From positions 3,162,001-3,226,000 of the forward strand of contig NZ_CP024985.1 in NCBI RefSeq assembly GCF_002803845.1: a DNA stretch of 64,000 nt, in the 5' to 3' direction. Origin of the DNA: Streptomyces lavendulae subsp. lavendulae. Lineage in GTDB: Bacteria > Actinomycetota > Actinomycetes > Streptomycetales > Streptomycetaceae. The translations under genes and the position numbers were made by a program. Below are positions 34,036-43,668 of the stretch, one piece after another (position 1 is the stretch's first letter; each line of letters starts with the position of its first letter). The notes under the pieces were generated by a model, which was given only the letters and a program-made list of their open reading frames with translations, was not told the origin of the DNA and searched no databases.

Positions 34036-34839
34036 ATGTCCACGTATGCCGATGATCTGCGCCTTGCCCTCGAACTCGCCGACGCGGCGGACGCCGCCAC
34101 GATGCAGCGGTTCCGCGCCCTCGACCTCCAGGTCGAGACGAAGCCGGACATGACCCCGGTCAGCGAGGCCGACAAGGCCGCCGAGGAGATCGTCCGGGCG
34201 GGGATCCTGGCGGCCCGGCCCGCCGACGCGATCCTGGGCGAGGAGTACGGGCTCCGGGGCGAGGGCCCGCGCCGCTGGGTCGTGGACCCGATCGACGGCA
34301 CGAAGAACTACGTGCGCGGGGTCCCCGTCTGGGCGACGCTGATCTCCCTCATGACGGAGGGCGACGACGGGGTGTTCCGCCCGGTCGTGGGCGTGGTCTC
34401 GGCCCCGGCGCTGGGCCGCCGCTGGTGGGCGGCGCAGGGCGCGGGGGCCTTCTCCGGCGGGGCGCTGGGCGAGCCGACGCCCCTGGGGGTCTCGAAGGTC
34501 GCGGGCCTGGGCGACGCCTCCTTCGCGTACTCCTCGCTGGGCGGCTGGGAGGAGCAGGGCCGGCTCCCCGGGTTCCTGGACCTGACCCGCGCCTGCTGGC
34601 GCACGCGGGGCTACGGCGACTTCTGGCCGTACATGATGGTCGCGGAGGGTTCGCTGGACCTGTGCGCCGAGCCCGAGCTGAACCTGTGGGACATGGCGGC
34701 GATCGCGGTCGTGGTCCAGGAGGCGGGCGGCCGGTTCACCGACCTCGACGGTGTCGAGGGCGTCCACGGCGGCAACGCGGCGGCGTCCAACGGCCTGCTG
34801 CACGAGGAGATGCTCGCGCACCTGCGCCCCCGGGCCTGA
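34036..34839 (+). CDS. hisN: histidinol-phosphatase, inositol monophosphatase family
   Basis: The protein has 267 residues. IMPase metal motifs are ILGEEYG (Glu), WVVDPIDGTKNYVRG (residues about 80-94) and LNLWDMAAIAVVV (Asp near 220). In actinomycetes members with the DPIDGTKNYVRG-VPVWAT form dephosphorylate histidinol phosphate, the eighth step of histidine synthesis. Inositol phosphatase activity cannot be excluded from sequence. Confidence 0.88.
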   Translation: MSTYADDLRLALELADAADAATMQRFRALDLQVETKPDMTPVSEADKAAEEIVRAGILAARPADAILGEEYGLRGEGPRRWVVDPIDGTKNYVRGVPVWATLISLMTEGDDGVFRPVVGVVSAPALGRRWWAAQGAGAFSGGALGEPTPLGVSKVAGLGDASFAYSSLGGWEEQGRLPGFLDLTRACWRTRGYGDFWPYMMVAEGSLDLCAEPELNLWDMAAIAVVVQEAGGRFTDLDGVEGVHGGNAAASNGLLHEEMLAHLRPRA

Positions 34840-35004
34840 CCCCGCTGCGCGGGTGAGTGCGCTCAGCGCGCCCTCTTGATGACTCTCCGTACTCGTGGGA
34901 ATCTGAGACTCCCCCGCTTGTGCACTTGTGAAGCGATTCTCGAAAGGGGCGCCCGCGGGTGCACCCACCCAAGCGGGGGACTCACCCAGGAGGTGGCTCC
35001 TTTC

Positions 35005-35397
35005 ATGCTCGTCCGTGACGCCATGAGCACCGTGATCCTCACCCTCGGACCCGCGCACACCCTTCGTCAGGCGGCCTGCCTGATGTCCGGCCGGCGCGTC
35101 GGCGCGGCCGTCGTCCTCGACCCCGACCACAGCGGCATCGGCATCCTCACCGAGCGCGACATCCTCAACTCGATCGGCGCGGGCCACGATCCCGACCGGG
35201 AGTCGGTAGGCGCGCACACCACGAACAACGTCGTCTTCTGCACCCCGGAGGCCACCGTGCAGGAGGCCGCCGAGGCCATGGCGCTCGGCGGCTTCCGGCA
35301 CCTGATCGTGCTGGAGGACGGCGGCCCGGTGGGCATCGTCTCCGTCCGCGACGTCATCCGCTGCTGGGTACGGGCACGCAGCAGCCTCGCCGCATAG
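35005..35397 (+). CDS. two-CBS-domain protein
   Basis: The protein has 130 residues from ATG at 35005, with AGGAGG at 34989-34994. It consists of two CBS motifs only: VRDAMSTVILTLGPAHTLRQAA to IGILTERDIL, and NVVFCTPEATVQEAAEAM to VGIVSVRDVIR. Such modules bind adenosyl nucleotides. There is no attached enzyme domain. The upstream 165 bp hold a long inverted repeat (CCCCGCTTG 34913-34921 and CAAGCGGGG 34969-34977), perhaps a structured leader. Confidence 0.9.
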   Translation: MLVRDAMSTVILTLGPAHTLRQAACLMSGRRVGAAVVLDPDHSGIGILTERDILNSIGAGHDPDRESVGAHTTNNVVFCTPEATVQEAAEAMALGGFRHLIVLEDGGPVGIVSVRDVIRCWVRARSSLAA

Positions 35398-35400
35398 GCC

Positions 35401-35434
35401 GAAGGGCCGGACCCCCGAGGGGGTCCGGCCCTTC
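35401..35434. terminator. terminator between CBS-domain and catalase genes
   Basis: A 15-bp stem (GAAGGGCCGGACCCC and complement) with a short loop lies between convergent genes and is followed by CTTCTGCC. Confidence 0.88.
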
Positions 35435-35452
35435 TGCCTCTCGGCGGGGGCG

Positions 35453-36925
35453 TCAGCCGCGCAGGGCCTGGACCGCAGCTTCCAGCCGCTTGCCGAAGTC
35501 GCCGTCCGCCTGGCGGAAGTTGTCGATCGCCCGCTCGGCGATGTCGTCACGGGAGACCTTGGCGATGAAGCCGGACAGGTTCTCGATCAGACGGGACTTC
35601 TCGTCCTCCGACATCAGGCGGTAGAGGTCGCCCGCCTGGACGAAGTCGGTGTCCTCGGAGTGCGACGGGGTGGCGTGGTTGCCCGTGCCGCCGGTCACCG
35701 CGGAGGACTGCCACAGCGGGCGGTCCGTCTGGAAGGGACCGCCGAAGCTGTTCGGCTCGTAGTTCTTCGCGCCCTTGTGGCGGCCGTCGTACAGGAAGCC
35801 GTCACGGGAGTTGGTGCGCGCCTCGGTGGCGTGCGGACGGTTCACCGGCAGGTGGTCGGCGTTGATGCCGACGCGGTAGCGGTGGGCGTCGCCGTACGCG
35901 AAGAGACGGCCCTGGAGCATCTTGTCCGGGGACGGACCGATGCCGGGGACGAAGTGCGCCGGGGAGAAGATGGACTGCTCGACCTCGGCGAAGATGTTCT
36001 CCGGGTTGCGGTTGAGCTCCAGCTTGCCGATCTCGATCGGCGGGTAGTCCTCGTGCGGCCACACCTTGGTGAGGTCGAACGGGTTGAAGCGGTAGTTCGC
36101 CGCGTCGGCGTCCGGCATGATCTGGACCTGCACGGTCCAGGTCGGGAACTCGCCGCGCTCGATGGACTCGCGCAGGTCGCGCTGGTGCGAGTCGGGGTCC
36201 TCGCCGGCCAGGGTGTTGGCCTCGGCCTGGGTGAGGTTCTTGATGCCCTGGTCGGTCTTGAAGTGGTACTTGACCCAGAAGACCTCGCCGGCCTCGTTGT
36301 TCCACTGGAACGTGTGCGAGCCGTAGCCGTTCATGTGGCGGTAGGACGCCGGTATGCCGCGGTCGCCGAAGGGCCAGGTCACCTGGTGGGTGGACTCGGG
36401 CGACAGACCCCAGAAGTCCCAGACGTTGTCCGCCTCCTGCGAGCCCGTGTACGGGTCGCGCTTCTGGGTGTGGATGAAGTCGGGGAACTTGATCGCGTCC
36501 CGGATGAAGAAGACCGGGGTGTTGTTGCCGACGAGGTCGTAGTTGCCCTCTTCGGTGTAGAACTTGAGCGCCCAGCCGCGGGGGTCGCGGCGGGCGTCGG
36601 CGCCGCCGAGGCTGTCCGCGACGGTGGAGAAGCGCAGAAACGTTTCCGTCTGCTTGCCGACCTCGGAGAGGAACTTCGCCCGGGTCCACTGCGTCACGTC
36701 ACGGGTGACGGTGAAGGTGCCGTAGGCGCCGGCGCCGCGGGCGTGCACCACGCGCTCCGGGATGCGCTCGCGGTTGAAGTGGGCGAGCTTCTCCAGGAGG
36801 AGCTGGTCCTGGACGAGAACGGGCCCGCCGACGCCAGCGGTCTCGCTGTTCTGGTTGTCGGCGACCGGAGCCCCGGCCTCCGTGGTGAGCGGTCCCTGCT
36901 GCGTCACGTGCGCCTCCTGCGTCAT
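35453..36925 (-). CDS. katA: monofunctional haem catalase
   Basis: The protein has 490 residues, the clade-3 small-subunit size. The catalytic His is in [12 protein letters not shown] (residues about 60-71), the distal Asn in [11 protein letters not shown], and the haem-ligand Tyr in [13 protein letters not shown]. It degrades hydrogen peroxide. It is divergent from the Fur-family gene catR, with an operator-like repeat between them, as for catA/catR of S. coelicolor. Confidence 0.95.
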   Translation of the reverse strand: MTQEAHVTQQGPLTTEAGAPVADNQNSETAGVGGPVLVQDQLLLEKLAHFNRERIPERVVHARGAGAYGTFTVTRDVTQWTRAKFLSEVGKQTETFLRFSTVADSLGGADARRDPRGWALKFYTEEGNYDLVGNNTPVFFIRDAIKFPDFIHTQKRDPYTGSQEADNVWDFWGLSPESTHQVTWPFGDRGIPASYRHMNGYGSHTFQWNNEAGEVFWVKYHFKTDQGIKNLTQAEANTLAGEDPDSHQRDLRESIERGEFPTWTVQVQIMPDADAANYRFNPFDLTKVWPHEDYPPIEIGKLELNRNPENIFAEVEQSIFSPAHFVPGIGPSPDKMLQGRLFAYGDAHRYRVGINADHLPVNRPHATEARTNSRDGFLYDGRHKGAKNYEPNSFGGPFQTDRPLWQSSAVTGGTGNHATPSHSEDTDFVQAGDLYRLMSEDEKSRLIENLSGFIAKVSRDDIAERAIDNFRQADGDFGKRLEAAVQALRG

Positions 36926-36970
36926 TCCTGCATGTCCTGTCCTTGGCGTTTGCCGTTCCCGATCCTACGA

Positions 36971-36989
36971 TGGACTTTGTCTAAGTCAA
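36971..36989. promoter_or_regulatory. CatR (Fur-type) operator in the katA-catR gap
   Basis: TGGACTTTGTCTAAGTCAA holds the inverted repeat GACTT-5-AAGTC. A further AAGTCC half-site follows 20 bp on. The site is 46 bp from the catalase start and 65 bp from the regulator start, and can serve both. Confidence 0.75.
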
Positions 36990-37053
36990 GTAAGCATCCA
37001 AGTCCACACCGGTTCGGGATCTGCACCGAATCCCCACTGTTAGGCTGGCGTGT

Positions 37054-37470
37054 ATGAGTGACCTGCTGGAACGACTTCGCGGACGCGGCTGGCGCATGAC
37101 GGCCCAGCGGCGCGTCGTGGCCGAAGTGCTCGACGGCGACCACGTCCACTTGACGGCCGACGAGGTCCACGCACGAGCCGTCACCAAACTGCCCGAGATC
37201 AGTCGAGCGACGGTCTACAACACCTTGGGCGAGCTGGTCACACTCGGCGAAGTGCTGGAGGTCTCCACGGACCGGCGGGCCAAGCGGTACGACCCGAACG
37301 CCCACCGCCCCCACCAGCACCTGGTGTGCGCACAGTGCGGAGCCATCCGCGACGTCCACCCGGCGGGGGACCCGCTGGCCGACCTGCCCGCCGACGAGCG
37401 CTTCGGCTTCGTGGTCTCGGCGGTCGAGGTGACGTACCGCGGCGTCTGCCCGAACTGCGCGGGCGCGTAG
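37054..37470 (+). CDS. catR: Fur-family peroxide-sensing repressor CatR
   Basis: The protein has 138 residues. The winged helix (MTAQRRVVAEVL; EISRATVYNTLGELVTLGEV) is followed by HRPHQHLVCAQCG and CPNC, the regulatory metal site and the structural Cys4 zinc site. In S. coelicolor CatR represses catA and itself until peroxide oxidises it. TAGGCT 9 bp before the ATG suggests a short or absent leader. Confidence 0.92.
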   Translation: MSDLLERLRGRGWRMTAQRRVVAEVLDGDHVHLTADEVHARAVTKLPEISRATVYNTLGELVTLGEVLEVSTDRRAKRYDPNAHRPHQHLVCAQCGAIRDVHPAGDPLADLPADERFGFVVSAVEVTYRGVCPNCAGA

Positions 37471-37502
37471 CCGCGGCGGCGGCGGCGCGAACGAGCGAAC
37501 GG

Positions 37503-37533
37503 AAAAGGCCGGGGCCTGTGGCCCCGGCCTTTT
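37503..37533 (+). terminator. terminator of catR
   Basis: A perfect 13-bp stem (AAAAGGCCGGGGC and complement) ends in TTTT, an unusually complete intrinsic terminator for this genome. Confidence 0.9.
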
Positions 37534-37559
37534 CGCCCGTTCACGATCAGAAACGACTC

Positions 37560-37588
37560 AAGGCCCGGATCCATGGGATCCGGGCCTT
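37560..37588 (-). terminator. terminator of the first tRNA-fMet gene
   Basis: A 13-bp stem (AAGGCCCGGATCC and complement) with ATG loop lies 10 bp past the tRNA 3' end in its direction of transcription. The same stem sequence recurs after the second tRNA. Confidence 0.88.
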
Positions 37589-37598
37589 GGGCCTTCAG

Positions 37599-37672
37599 TA
37601 GCGGGGACAGGATTTGAACCTGCGACCTCTGGGTTATGAGCCCAGCGAGCTACCGAGCTGCTCCACCCCGCG
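37599..37672 (-). tRNA. initiator tRNA-Met (CAT), copy 1
   Basis: A 74-base cloverleaf with anticodon CAT. The anticodon stem GGGCTCATAACCC has the three G:C pairs characteristic of initiators, and position 1 (C) does not pair with position 72 (T), the other initiator mark. The T arm is GGTTCAAATCC. The 3' CCA is not encoded. It is the same as copy 2 at 39817-39890. Confidence 0.97.
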
Positions 37673-37731
37673 TCGGTAAACCCGACTGTACGTGAGGCCA
37701 CCCGGCAGATGCAAATCAGTTAACCGGCAGT

Positions 37732-39588
37732 TCAGGCCGACAGCTCCTCCGCCAGCGCGTCGCGCAGCCGGGCCGCGCGCTCCGAGACCTCCGCCGGGCC
37801 CAGTTCCATGGCCCGGACGCACCACTTCTGCCCCTCGGCCAGGTCTCCGTGCCGGGCCGCGAGCAGACCGAGCCGCAGCGCCGCCCTGCCGTGCCCCGCC
37901 ACCGCGGCGCGGGTCCACCACAGGGCCGCCTCGGGTTCGTTGCCCTCGCGGGCCAGCAGCAGCCCGAGGTTGAACGCGCCGTTGCGGGAGCCGGCCTCTG
38001 CAGCCTCCCGGTACCAGCGCGCGGCGACCGTCAGGTCGCCCCGGGCTGCGGCCAGCATCCCGACCCGGACCTGGGCCCGCCGGTGGCCCTGCTCGGCGGC
38101 GCGCTCGTACCACTCCTCGCTCTCGGTCCGCGCGGCCCCGCCGACCGGCTCGCCCAGCGCCACCGGCTCCGGCGGCGGGGCCAGCGACTCCAGCAGGGAG
38201 GCCAGCCGGAACGCCGCCTCGGCGCTGCCGCCGCCCGCCGCGCAGCGCAGGTGCCGCTCGGCGGCCCGCTCGGCCCCGTCGCGCACCAGGGCGATCCCGA
38301 CCTGGAGCGCCGCGTCGGTGTGCCCGGCCGCGGCGGCCCGCTCGTACCACTTCAGCGCCGTGCGGTCCTCGTCGCGGCTGGCGAAGAGGATGCCGAGGTT
38401 GAAGGCGGCGTCCACGCTGCCGGCCTCGGCCGCTTTGGAGAACCAGGGCTCGGCCCCGGCCGCGTCGCCGCCCTGGAGGAGCAGGATGGCGAGCGCGTTG
38501 GCGGCCTCGCGGTGGCCCGCGTAGGCGGCCCGGCGGTACCACTGCTCGGCCTGGGCGGTGCGTTCCTGCGCGGCGCAGAGCAGGGCGAGGTTGTAGGCGC
38601 CGTTCTGGTCGCCCGCGTCCATCGCGGCCCGGTACCACTTCTCGGCCGTCTGGGTCTCGCCGCGGGCGGCGTGCAGCGCGCCCAGGGCGTTGGCCGCGTT
38701 CCCGTCGCCGTCCTGGGCGGCCCGCAGCCACCACGAGGCCGCGCTCTCCTCGTCCCCCGCGTCGCGCAGCAGGAAGCCGAGGGCGCACGCCGCCCGGGCC
38801 TCGCCCTGCTTCGCCGAGCTGAGGTACCAGCGCCCGGCCTCCTTGAGCTCGCCGCGCGCCTCCAGCAGGGCGCCCAGGTGCAGCCCGGCGCGGCGGTGCC
38901 CGCGCGCGGCGGCCTGGCGGTACCACTGCTCGGCCTCGGTGGGGTCGCCCTTGCGCAGGTGCCGTGCCAGGCGGTACGCCGCCTCGCGGTGCCCCTGCTC
39001 GGCGGCGGCGCGGAACCAGCGCTCGACGCCCTTGTCCCCGCGGTGCTCCAGCAGGTCGGCCAGGCCGTAGGCGCCCAGGGCGTGGCCGGATTCGGCCGCC
39101 TGGCGCAGCCAGTACTCGGCGGCGGGCTCGTCCCCGCGCTCGCGGTAGTGGCGGCCCAGGGCGTGCGCGGCCGGGGCCGATCCGGCGACGGCCGCGACCC
39201 GCCACCAGCCGGCGGCGTCGTCGGGGTAGCCGCGCTGGTGCAGGAGGACGCCGAGGTTGTTCGCGGCGGCGCGGTCGCCCGCCGCGGTGGCTCCGCGCAG
39301 GTACGGTTCGGCACCGGCCAGGTCGCCGCGGCGCAGCAGGAGGGCCCCGAGCACGCTCATGGCGCCGGAGTCGCCCTTGTCGGCGGCGACCCGGTGGCGG
39401 GCCTCCAGCTCGGCCTCGGTCGCGCCTTCGGCCTCGCCGAAGGCTTCTTCCGCGAACACCGCATCGGTCAGTGCGGTCTGCGCGTTGACAGACTGAGCCG
39501 CCTCACCGGACTCCGTACCCGACTCGGCCTCCGCCCTCACAAACCGCCCTGTCTCCAGCAGAGTTGACCTGTCCCCCATAAATCCCAT
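37732..39588 (-). CDS. Sel1-like/TPR repeat protein
   Basis: The protein has 618 residues. After an acidic Ala/Glu-rich stretch of about 60 residues it consists of some 13-14 Sel1-like units of about 36-38 residues. These recur as AEQWYRQAAARGHRRAGLHL, AEKWYRAAMDAGDQNGAYNL and TALKWYERAAAAGHTDAALQ. No signal peptide or catalytic domain is present. Such solenoids are scaffolds for protein partners. It is isolated between the two initiator tRNA genes in the same orientation, with 59 bp to the first tRNA downstream. Function unknown. Confidence 0.88.
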   Translation of the reverse strand: MGFMGDRSTLLETGRFVRAEAESGTESGEAAQSVNAQTALTDAVFAEEAFGEAEGATEAELEARHRVAADKGDSGAMSVLGALLLRRGDLAGAEPYLRGATAAGDRAAANNLGVLLHQRGYPDDAAGWWRVAAVAGSAPAAHALGRHYRERGDEPAAEYWLRQAAESGHALGAYGLADLLEHRGDKGVERWFRAAAEQGHREAAYRLARHLRKGDPTEAEQWYRQAAARGHRRAGLHLGALLEARGELKEAGRWYLSSAKQGEARAACALGFLLRDAGDEESAASWWLRAAQDGDGNAANALGALHAARGETQTAEKWYRAAMDAGDQNGAYNLALLCAAQERTAQAEQWYRRAAYAGHREAANALAILLLQGGDAAGAEPWFSKAAEAGSVDAAFNLGILFASRDEDRTALKWYERAAAAGHTDAALQVGIALVRDGAERAAERHLRCAAGGGSAEAAFRLASLLESLAPPPEPVALGEPVGGAARTESEEWYERAAEQGHRRAQVRVGMLAAARGDLTVAARWYREAAEAGSRNGAFNLGLLLAREGNEPEAALWWTRAAVAGHGRAALRLGLLAARHGDLAEGQKWCVRAMELGPAEVSERAARLRDALAEELSA

Positions 39589-39725
39589 CGTCGCATCACC
39601 TGCTACCCGCGTACACCTGGTATGTCGCAGCCAGTGAGGTCACTACAGCGTTTTGTCGACATGCCCACAGAGAGACAAGTCAAACACGCTCATACCCCAA
39701 CTCACCCGCCCCAGTGACCCCGTGT

Positions 39726-39759
39726 CTTCCGGCTTCTTCTTCCGGCTTCTTCTTCCGGC
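39726..39759. repeat. 13-bp tandem repeat, about 2.5 copies
   Basis: CTTCCGGCTTCTT recurs with a 13-bp period (TTCCGG at 39727, 39740 and 39753). It lies between the Sel1-protein start and the second tRNA terminator. Confidence 0.7.
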
Positions 39760-39775
39760 CCCCGCCCGGACATGA

Positions 39776-39809
39776 CGAAGGCCCGGATCCCATTGGATCC
39801 GGGCCTTCG
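39776..39809 (-). terminator. terminator of the second tRNA-fMet gene
   Basis: A 15-bp stem (CGAAGGCCCGGATCC and complement) with CATT loop, 7 bp past the tRNA, nearly the same as the one following copy 1. Confidence 0.88.
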
Positions 39810-39816
39810 TTTTCAG

Positions 39817-39890
39817 TAGCGGGGACAGGATTTGAACCTGCGACCTCTGGGTTATGAGCCCAGCGAGCTACCGAGCTGCTCCACCCCGCG
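39817..39890 (-). tRNA. initiator tRNA-Met (CAT), copy 2
   Basis: Identical in sequence to the copy at 37599-37672 across all 74 bases, with the initiator-specific GGG/CCC anticodon stem and C1 opposite T72. The 5' flank (CGCGTCGG) also matches the first copy, so the duplication is longer than the gene itself. Confidence 0.97.
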
Positions 39891-39942
39891 TCGGTGAAAC
39901 CACAGTATCACGATGCGGGGCGGGGCCTTGACCACGTGGTGC

Positions 39943-42840
39943 CTAGCCGCCCGTCTTGGGCGCCGTCAGCTTCGCCTCGGCGTCGATCGCCCGCTTCAGC
40001 GCGGCCTTGATGTCGTCCTGCGCCTTGCCGTAGGCCGTCCAGTCGCCGGACTGCCGGGCCTTCTCCGCCGCCTCGACGGCCTTCTGGGCGTCGTCCAGGG
40101 CGGCCTTGACGGTCGGGTCCTGGGCGGTGGGCGGAGTGACGGTGCCCTCGCCCGGCGGGGTCGTCGTCGGAGGCGTCGGCGTGGTGGGCGTGGTGGGGGC
40201 CTCGGCCCCGAAGACCACGTTCAGCGCCTTCTCCAGGGTGTCCTCGAAGGCCGTCTGGCCGCCGTAGGTCACGAGCACCTTGCGCAGCAGCGGGTACTTG
40301 AGCCCGGAGCTGCGGACGTACACCGGCTCCACGTAGAGCATGCCGCCGTCCAGCGGGACCGTGAGCAGGTTCCCGTACTCGACCTCGGAGTCACCGCCGC
40401 GCAGCAGACGGATCGACTCCGCGATCTTCGGCTCGGAGTTGAACTTGCTCTGGACCTGCTTGGGGCCGTCGACCGGGCTGCTGGTCGGCAGCTTCAGGAG
40501 TCTGATCTTGCCGTAGTCCGGGGTGCCCGGATCCGCGTTGACCGCCATGAAGGCGCTCAGGTTGTCGCGGCCGTTGGGCGTGAAGGTCGTCGTGAGGGAG
40601 AAGACCTGGTCCTTCTCCTTCTGCGCCGGCATCTTCATCGACAGGTAGTACGGCGGGACCGCCGTGCCGGCCTTGGTCGTCGGGTCGTCCGGGACCTGCC
40701 AGGCCTCGCTGCCGCTGAGGAAGGTCTGCGGGTCGGTGACGTGGTATCGGGTGAGCAGTTCGCGCTGGACCTTGAAGAGGTCCTGCGGGTAGCGCAGGTG
40801 GTCCATGAGCGCCTTGTCGATCGCGCTCTTGGGCTTCACCGTGCCCGGGAAGGCCTTCATCCAGGTCTTCAGGACCGGGTCCTCGGTGTCCCACTGGTAG
40901 AGGCTGACCGTGCCGTCGTACGCGTCGACGGTGGCCTTCACCGAGTTGCGGATGTAGTTGACCTGGCTCTCCTGGGCCACCACCGCGCGCTGGCTGTTGG
41001 TCAGCGAGTCGGCAGTGCTGTCGCCCAGCGTGGTGCGCGAGGCGTACGGGTAGCCGTTCGTCGTCGTGTAGGCGTCGACGATCCACTTGATCCGGCCGTC
41101 GACGACCGCCGGGTACGGGGCCCCGTCGATGGTCAGCCAGGGCGCGACGGCCTCGACGCGCTCCTTGGGGGTGCGGTTGTAGAGGATCCGCGAGCCCTCG
41201 CCGATGGCGCCCGAATACAGGATCTGCGGCTCGCTGAAGGCGAGCGCGTACGCGGCCCGGTTGACCGGGTTGTCGAGGTTGACGCCGGAGTCGCCCTTGT
41301 AGCTCGTCTCCTTCTCGCCCTCCTTGTCGTCCGAGTAGTCGAGCTCCTTCTGCGGACCGCCGACGATCGAGTACTGCTTCGTCTGCTCGCCGTAGTAGAT
41401 GCGCTGCTCGAAGTCCGTGCCGAACATGCCCTTGGAGGGGAGGTCGGCCTGGGTGAAGTCGGGGGCGCCCTTGTCGGTGGCGGTGTTGCCCTTGGCGGCG
41501 ACCACGCCGAAGCCGTGCGTGTAGCGGAAGTGGTCGTTGATCCAGTTGTTCTTCGGGATGCCGCCGATGTTCAGCTCGCGGAGCCCGATGACCGTGTCCT
41601 GGCCGCTGTAGCGGTCCACGGCGAGCGTGGACGGGAAGGCGTAGTAGCCCTTGACCTGCTGGAGCTGCTGGAAGGCCGGGGAGACGATGTTCGGGTCGAG
41701 GAGCCGGATGCTGGCGGTGGTGTCCGCCGTCTTGCGCAGCTGGTCCTTGTTCGTGCCGGCGTTGGGCACGCCCGGGTAGTCCTTGACGTCGCTGCCGGCG
41801 ATCCCGTAGGCGTCGCGCGTGGCCTCGATGTTCTTCTCGACGTACGGGGATTCCTTGGCCTGCTCGTTCGGCTGGACCTGGAACTTCTGCACGATCGCCG
41901 GATAGAGCCCGCCGATGAGGATCGCCGAGAGGACCATCAGGCCGAAGCCGATGACCGGCAGCTGCCAGGTGCGGCGCCACAGGGTGGCGAAGAAGAGCAG
42001 TGCGCAGATGGCCGCGATGGCGACGAGGATCGTCTTCGCGGGCAGGTAGGCGTTGGCGTCGACGTAGCGCAGGCCGGTCCAGTTGTCGGCGGCCTTGAAG
42101 TCGCTGGACTTCACGGCGAGGCCGTACCGGTCGAGCCAGTAGGCGACGGCCTTGAAGGTCACGAAGAGGCCGAGCAGCACCGACAGGTGCCCGGTCGCCG
42201 CGGCGGTGGCCCGGGCGCCAGGGCTCGTCACGCGCAGGCCGCCGTACAGGTAGTGCACGACGACGGCGGCGATCACCGAGAGCACGACGGCGGCGAAGCC
42301 GAAGCCGAGCAGGAAGCGGTACCAGGGCAGGTCGAAGGTGTAGAAGGACACGTCCAGACCGAACTGGGGGTCCTTGCGCCCGAAGGGCACCCCGTTCACG
42401 TACATCAGCCAGGTCTTCCACTGGCCGGCCGCCGAGGCGCCCGCGATCAGTCCGACGACCGCGGCGATGCCCAGGAGCAGCCACTTCTTATACGGGGCGA
42501 CGCTCATCCGGTAGCGGTCGAGGCTCTGCTGCTCCATCGACATCGCGCTGAGCGGCGGCCGCAGCCGGTGCGCCAGCCAGATGTTGAACCCGACGGCACC
42601 CGCCATCAGCAGGCCGAAGACGGCGAAGAGGCCGATCTTGGTCCACAGGGTGGTGGTGAAGACCGTGGAGTACTTGACGGAGCGGAACCAGAGCCAGTCC
42701 GTCCAGAACCCGGCGAACATGATGAACGCCATGGCCAGGACGGCCAGGACGCCCAGGGTCATCAGAAGAGTCCGGGCGCGCCGGGACGGGCGGCCGACTC
42801 TCATCCGTGGCCCGGAGGGGCCTCCGCCGCGGTCCGGCAT
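39943..42840 (-). CDS. UPF0182-family large membrane protein
   Basis: The product is about 965 residues from ATG 42840 (begins [14 protein letters not shown]). An in-frame ATG at 42945 would give 1000 residues; neither has a strong ribosome site. Seven membrane segments lie in the first ~330 residues, starting with [22 protein letters not shown] long extracytoplasmic domain of about 550 residues follows ([27 protein letters not shown]). The tail is Pro/Thr-rich, then a coiled Ala/Lys helix. The family is conserved in actinobacteria, with no known function. Its PDZ-protease neighbour is also next to the mycobacterial homologue. Confidence 0.9.
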   Translation of the reverse strand: MPDRGGGPSGPRMRVGRPSRRARTLLMTLGVLAVLAMAFIMFAGFWTDWLWFRSVKYSTVFTTTLWTKIGLFAVFGLLMAGAVGFNIWLAHRLRPPLSAMSMEQQSLDRYRMSVAPYKKWLLLGIAAVVGLIAGASAAGQWKTWLMYVNGVPFGRKDPQFGLDVSFYTFDLPWYRFLLGFGFAAVVLSVIAAVVVHYLYGGLRVTSPGARATAAATGHLSVLLGLFVTFKAVAYWLDRYGLAVKSSDFKAADNWTGLRYVDANAYLPAKTILVAIAAICALLFFATLWRRTWQLPVIGFGLMVLSAILIGGLYPAIVQKFQVQPNEQAKESPYVEKNIEATRDAYGIAGSDVKDYPGVPNAGTNKDQLRKTADTTASIRLLDPNIVSPAFQQLQQVKGYYAFPSTLAVDRYSGQDTVIGLRELNIGGIPKNNWINDHFRYTHGFGVVAAKGNTATDKGAPDFTQADLPSKGMFGTDFEQRIYYGEQTKQYSIVGGPQKELDYSDDKEGEKETSYKGDSGVNLDNPVNRAAYALAFSEPQILYSGAIGEGSRILYNRTPKERVEAVAPWLTIDGAPYPAVVDGRIKWIVDAYTTTNGYPYASRTTLGDSTADSLTNSQRAVVAQESQVNYIRNSVKATVDAYDGTVSLYQWDTEDPVLKTWMKAFPGTVKPKSAIDKALMDHLRYPQDLFKVQRELLTRYHVTDPQTFLSGSEAWQVPDDPTTKAGTAVPPYYLSMKMPAQKEKDQVFSLTTTFTPNGRDNLSAFMAVNADPGTPDYGKIRLLKLPTSSPVDGPKQVQSKFNSEPKIAESIRLLRGGDSEVEYGNLLTVPLDGGMLYVEPVYVRSSGLKYPLLRKVLVTYGGQTAFEDTLEKALNVVFGAEAPTTPTTPTPPTTTPPGEGTVTPPTAQDPTVKAALDDAQKAVEAAEKARQSGDWTAYGKAQDDIKAALKRAIDAEAKLTAPKTGG

Positions 42841-42998
42841 CTGGAAAGCCAAGGTGCGCACCTCGAAAGTCGCTGTGGTCTGGTCGGTCTCTGGCGTACT
42901 GGAAAAGTGTCCAAAGCTGGGCCCCCGATCGTAGGGCCCACTCATGCAACTTACTGAGGCTTTAGTCAGTTCCCGCTATCGGGGAGAAAGGAGGCAGG

Positions 42999-43571
42999 AT
43001 GTTGTCCATGTCCAACCTTTCTCCCTCCCCCGGCACCCCGATGGCGGCCGGTCCGCTGACCCGCGCCGTCCTCGAAATCGACGAGTACGCCTCCACCCTC
43101 GGCTGGGACAAGCCCGCGCGGCTGTTCGCGCTGGTCGACACGGCCCGCCTGCGCCGCTCGGAGCCCGGCCTCGCGAACCAGCTGGGCCTGGACCGGGACG
43201 ACGCCGGCAAGAGCCAGCTGACCCCGATCGAGCAGGACCAGGTCCCGGCCGGGATGCCGCTGGACAAGTTCCTGGGAACCATCGCGTGGCCCGATGCGAT
43301 CGTCGGCTGCGCCCTGACCGTGGAGCGGCTGATGCTGCCGCCGTCCGCGGAGGCCTCCGTACCGGAGGGGCTCAGCGACAAGCAGCTGGCCAAGTGGGTC
43401 GCCGGGCACCCCGACCGGCAGGAGGTCCGCCTGACGGTGGGCGTGCTGCGCGACGGCTCGCGGGAGTCGGCCGTGCGGCTGCGGGAGAAGGACTCCTCCA
43501 GCGAGGTGCTGACCGGGGCGAGCCTGGTGCCGGGCCTGGCCGAGGCCCTGGCCGCGACCTTCCTGGACTAG
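42999..43571 (+). CDS. PPA1309-family conserved protein
   Basis: The protein has 190 residues from ATG 42999 behind AGGAGG; an ATG three codons later is also possible. Features are LTRAVLEIDEYASTLGWDKPARLFALVDTA near the N-terminus and WPDAIVGCALTVERLMLPP in the middle. No motif of known function is seen. It is divergent from the UPF0182 gene and tail-to-tail with the PDZ protease, a combination common in actinobacteria. Confidence 0.85.
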   Translation: MLSMSNLSPSPGTPMAAGPLTRAVLEIDEYASTLGWDKPARLFALVDTARLRRSEPGLANQLGLDRDDAGKSQLTPIEQDQVPAGMPLDKFLGTIAWPDAIVGCALTVERLMLPPSAEASVPEGLSDKQLAKWVAGHPDRQEVRLTVGVLRDGSRESAVRLREKDSSSEVLTGASLVPGLAEALAATFLD

Positions 43572-43668
43572 CCGGACAGGCCGGGGCGGCTCGACCGGCC
43601 GGCGCGTCCCGCCCTGCCGGACCGGCCGGGCGGGACGCGGCGGGGCCGGGTGCGGCGGGGTCCTGCGG

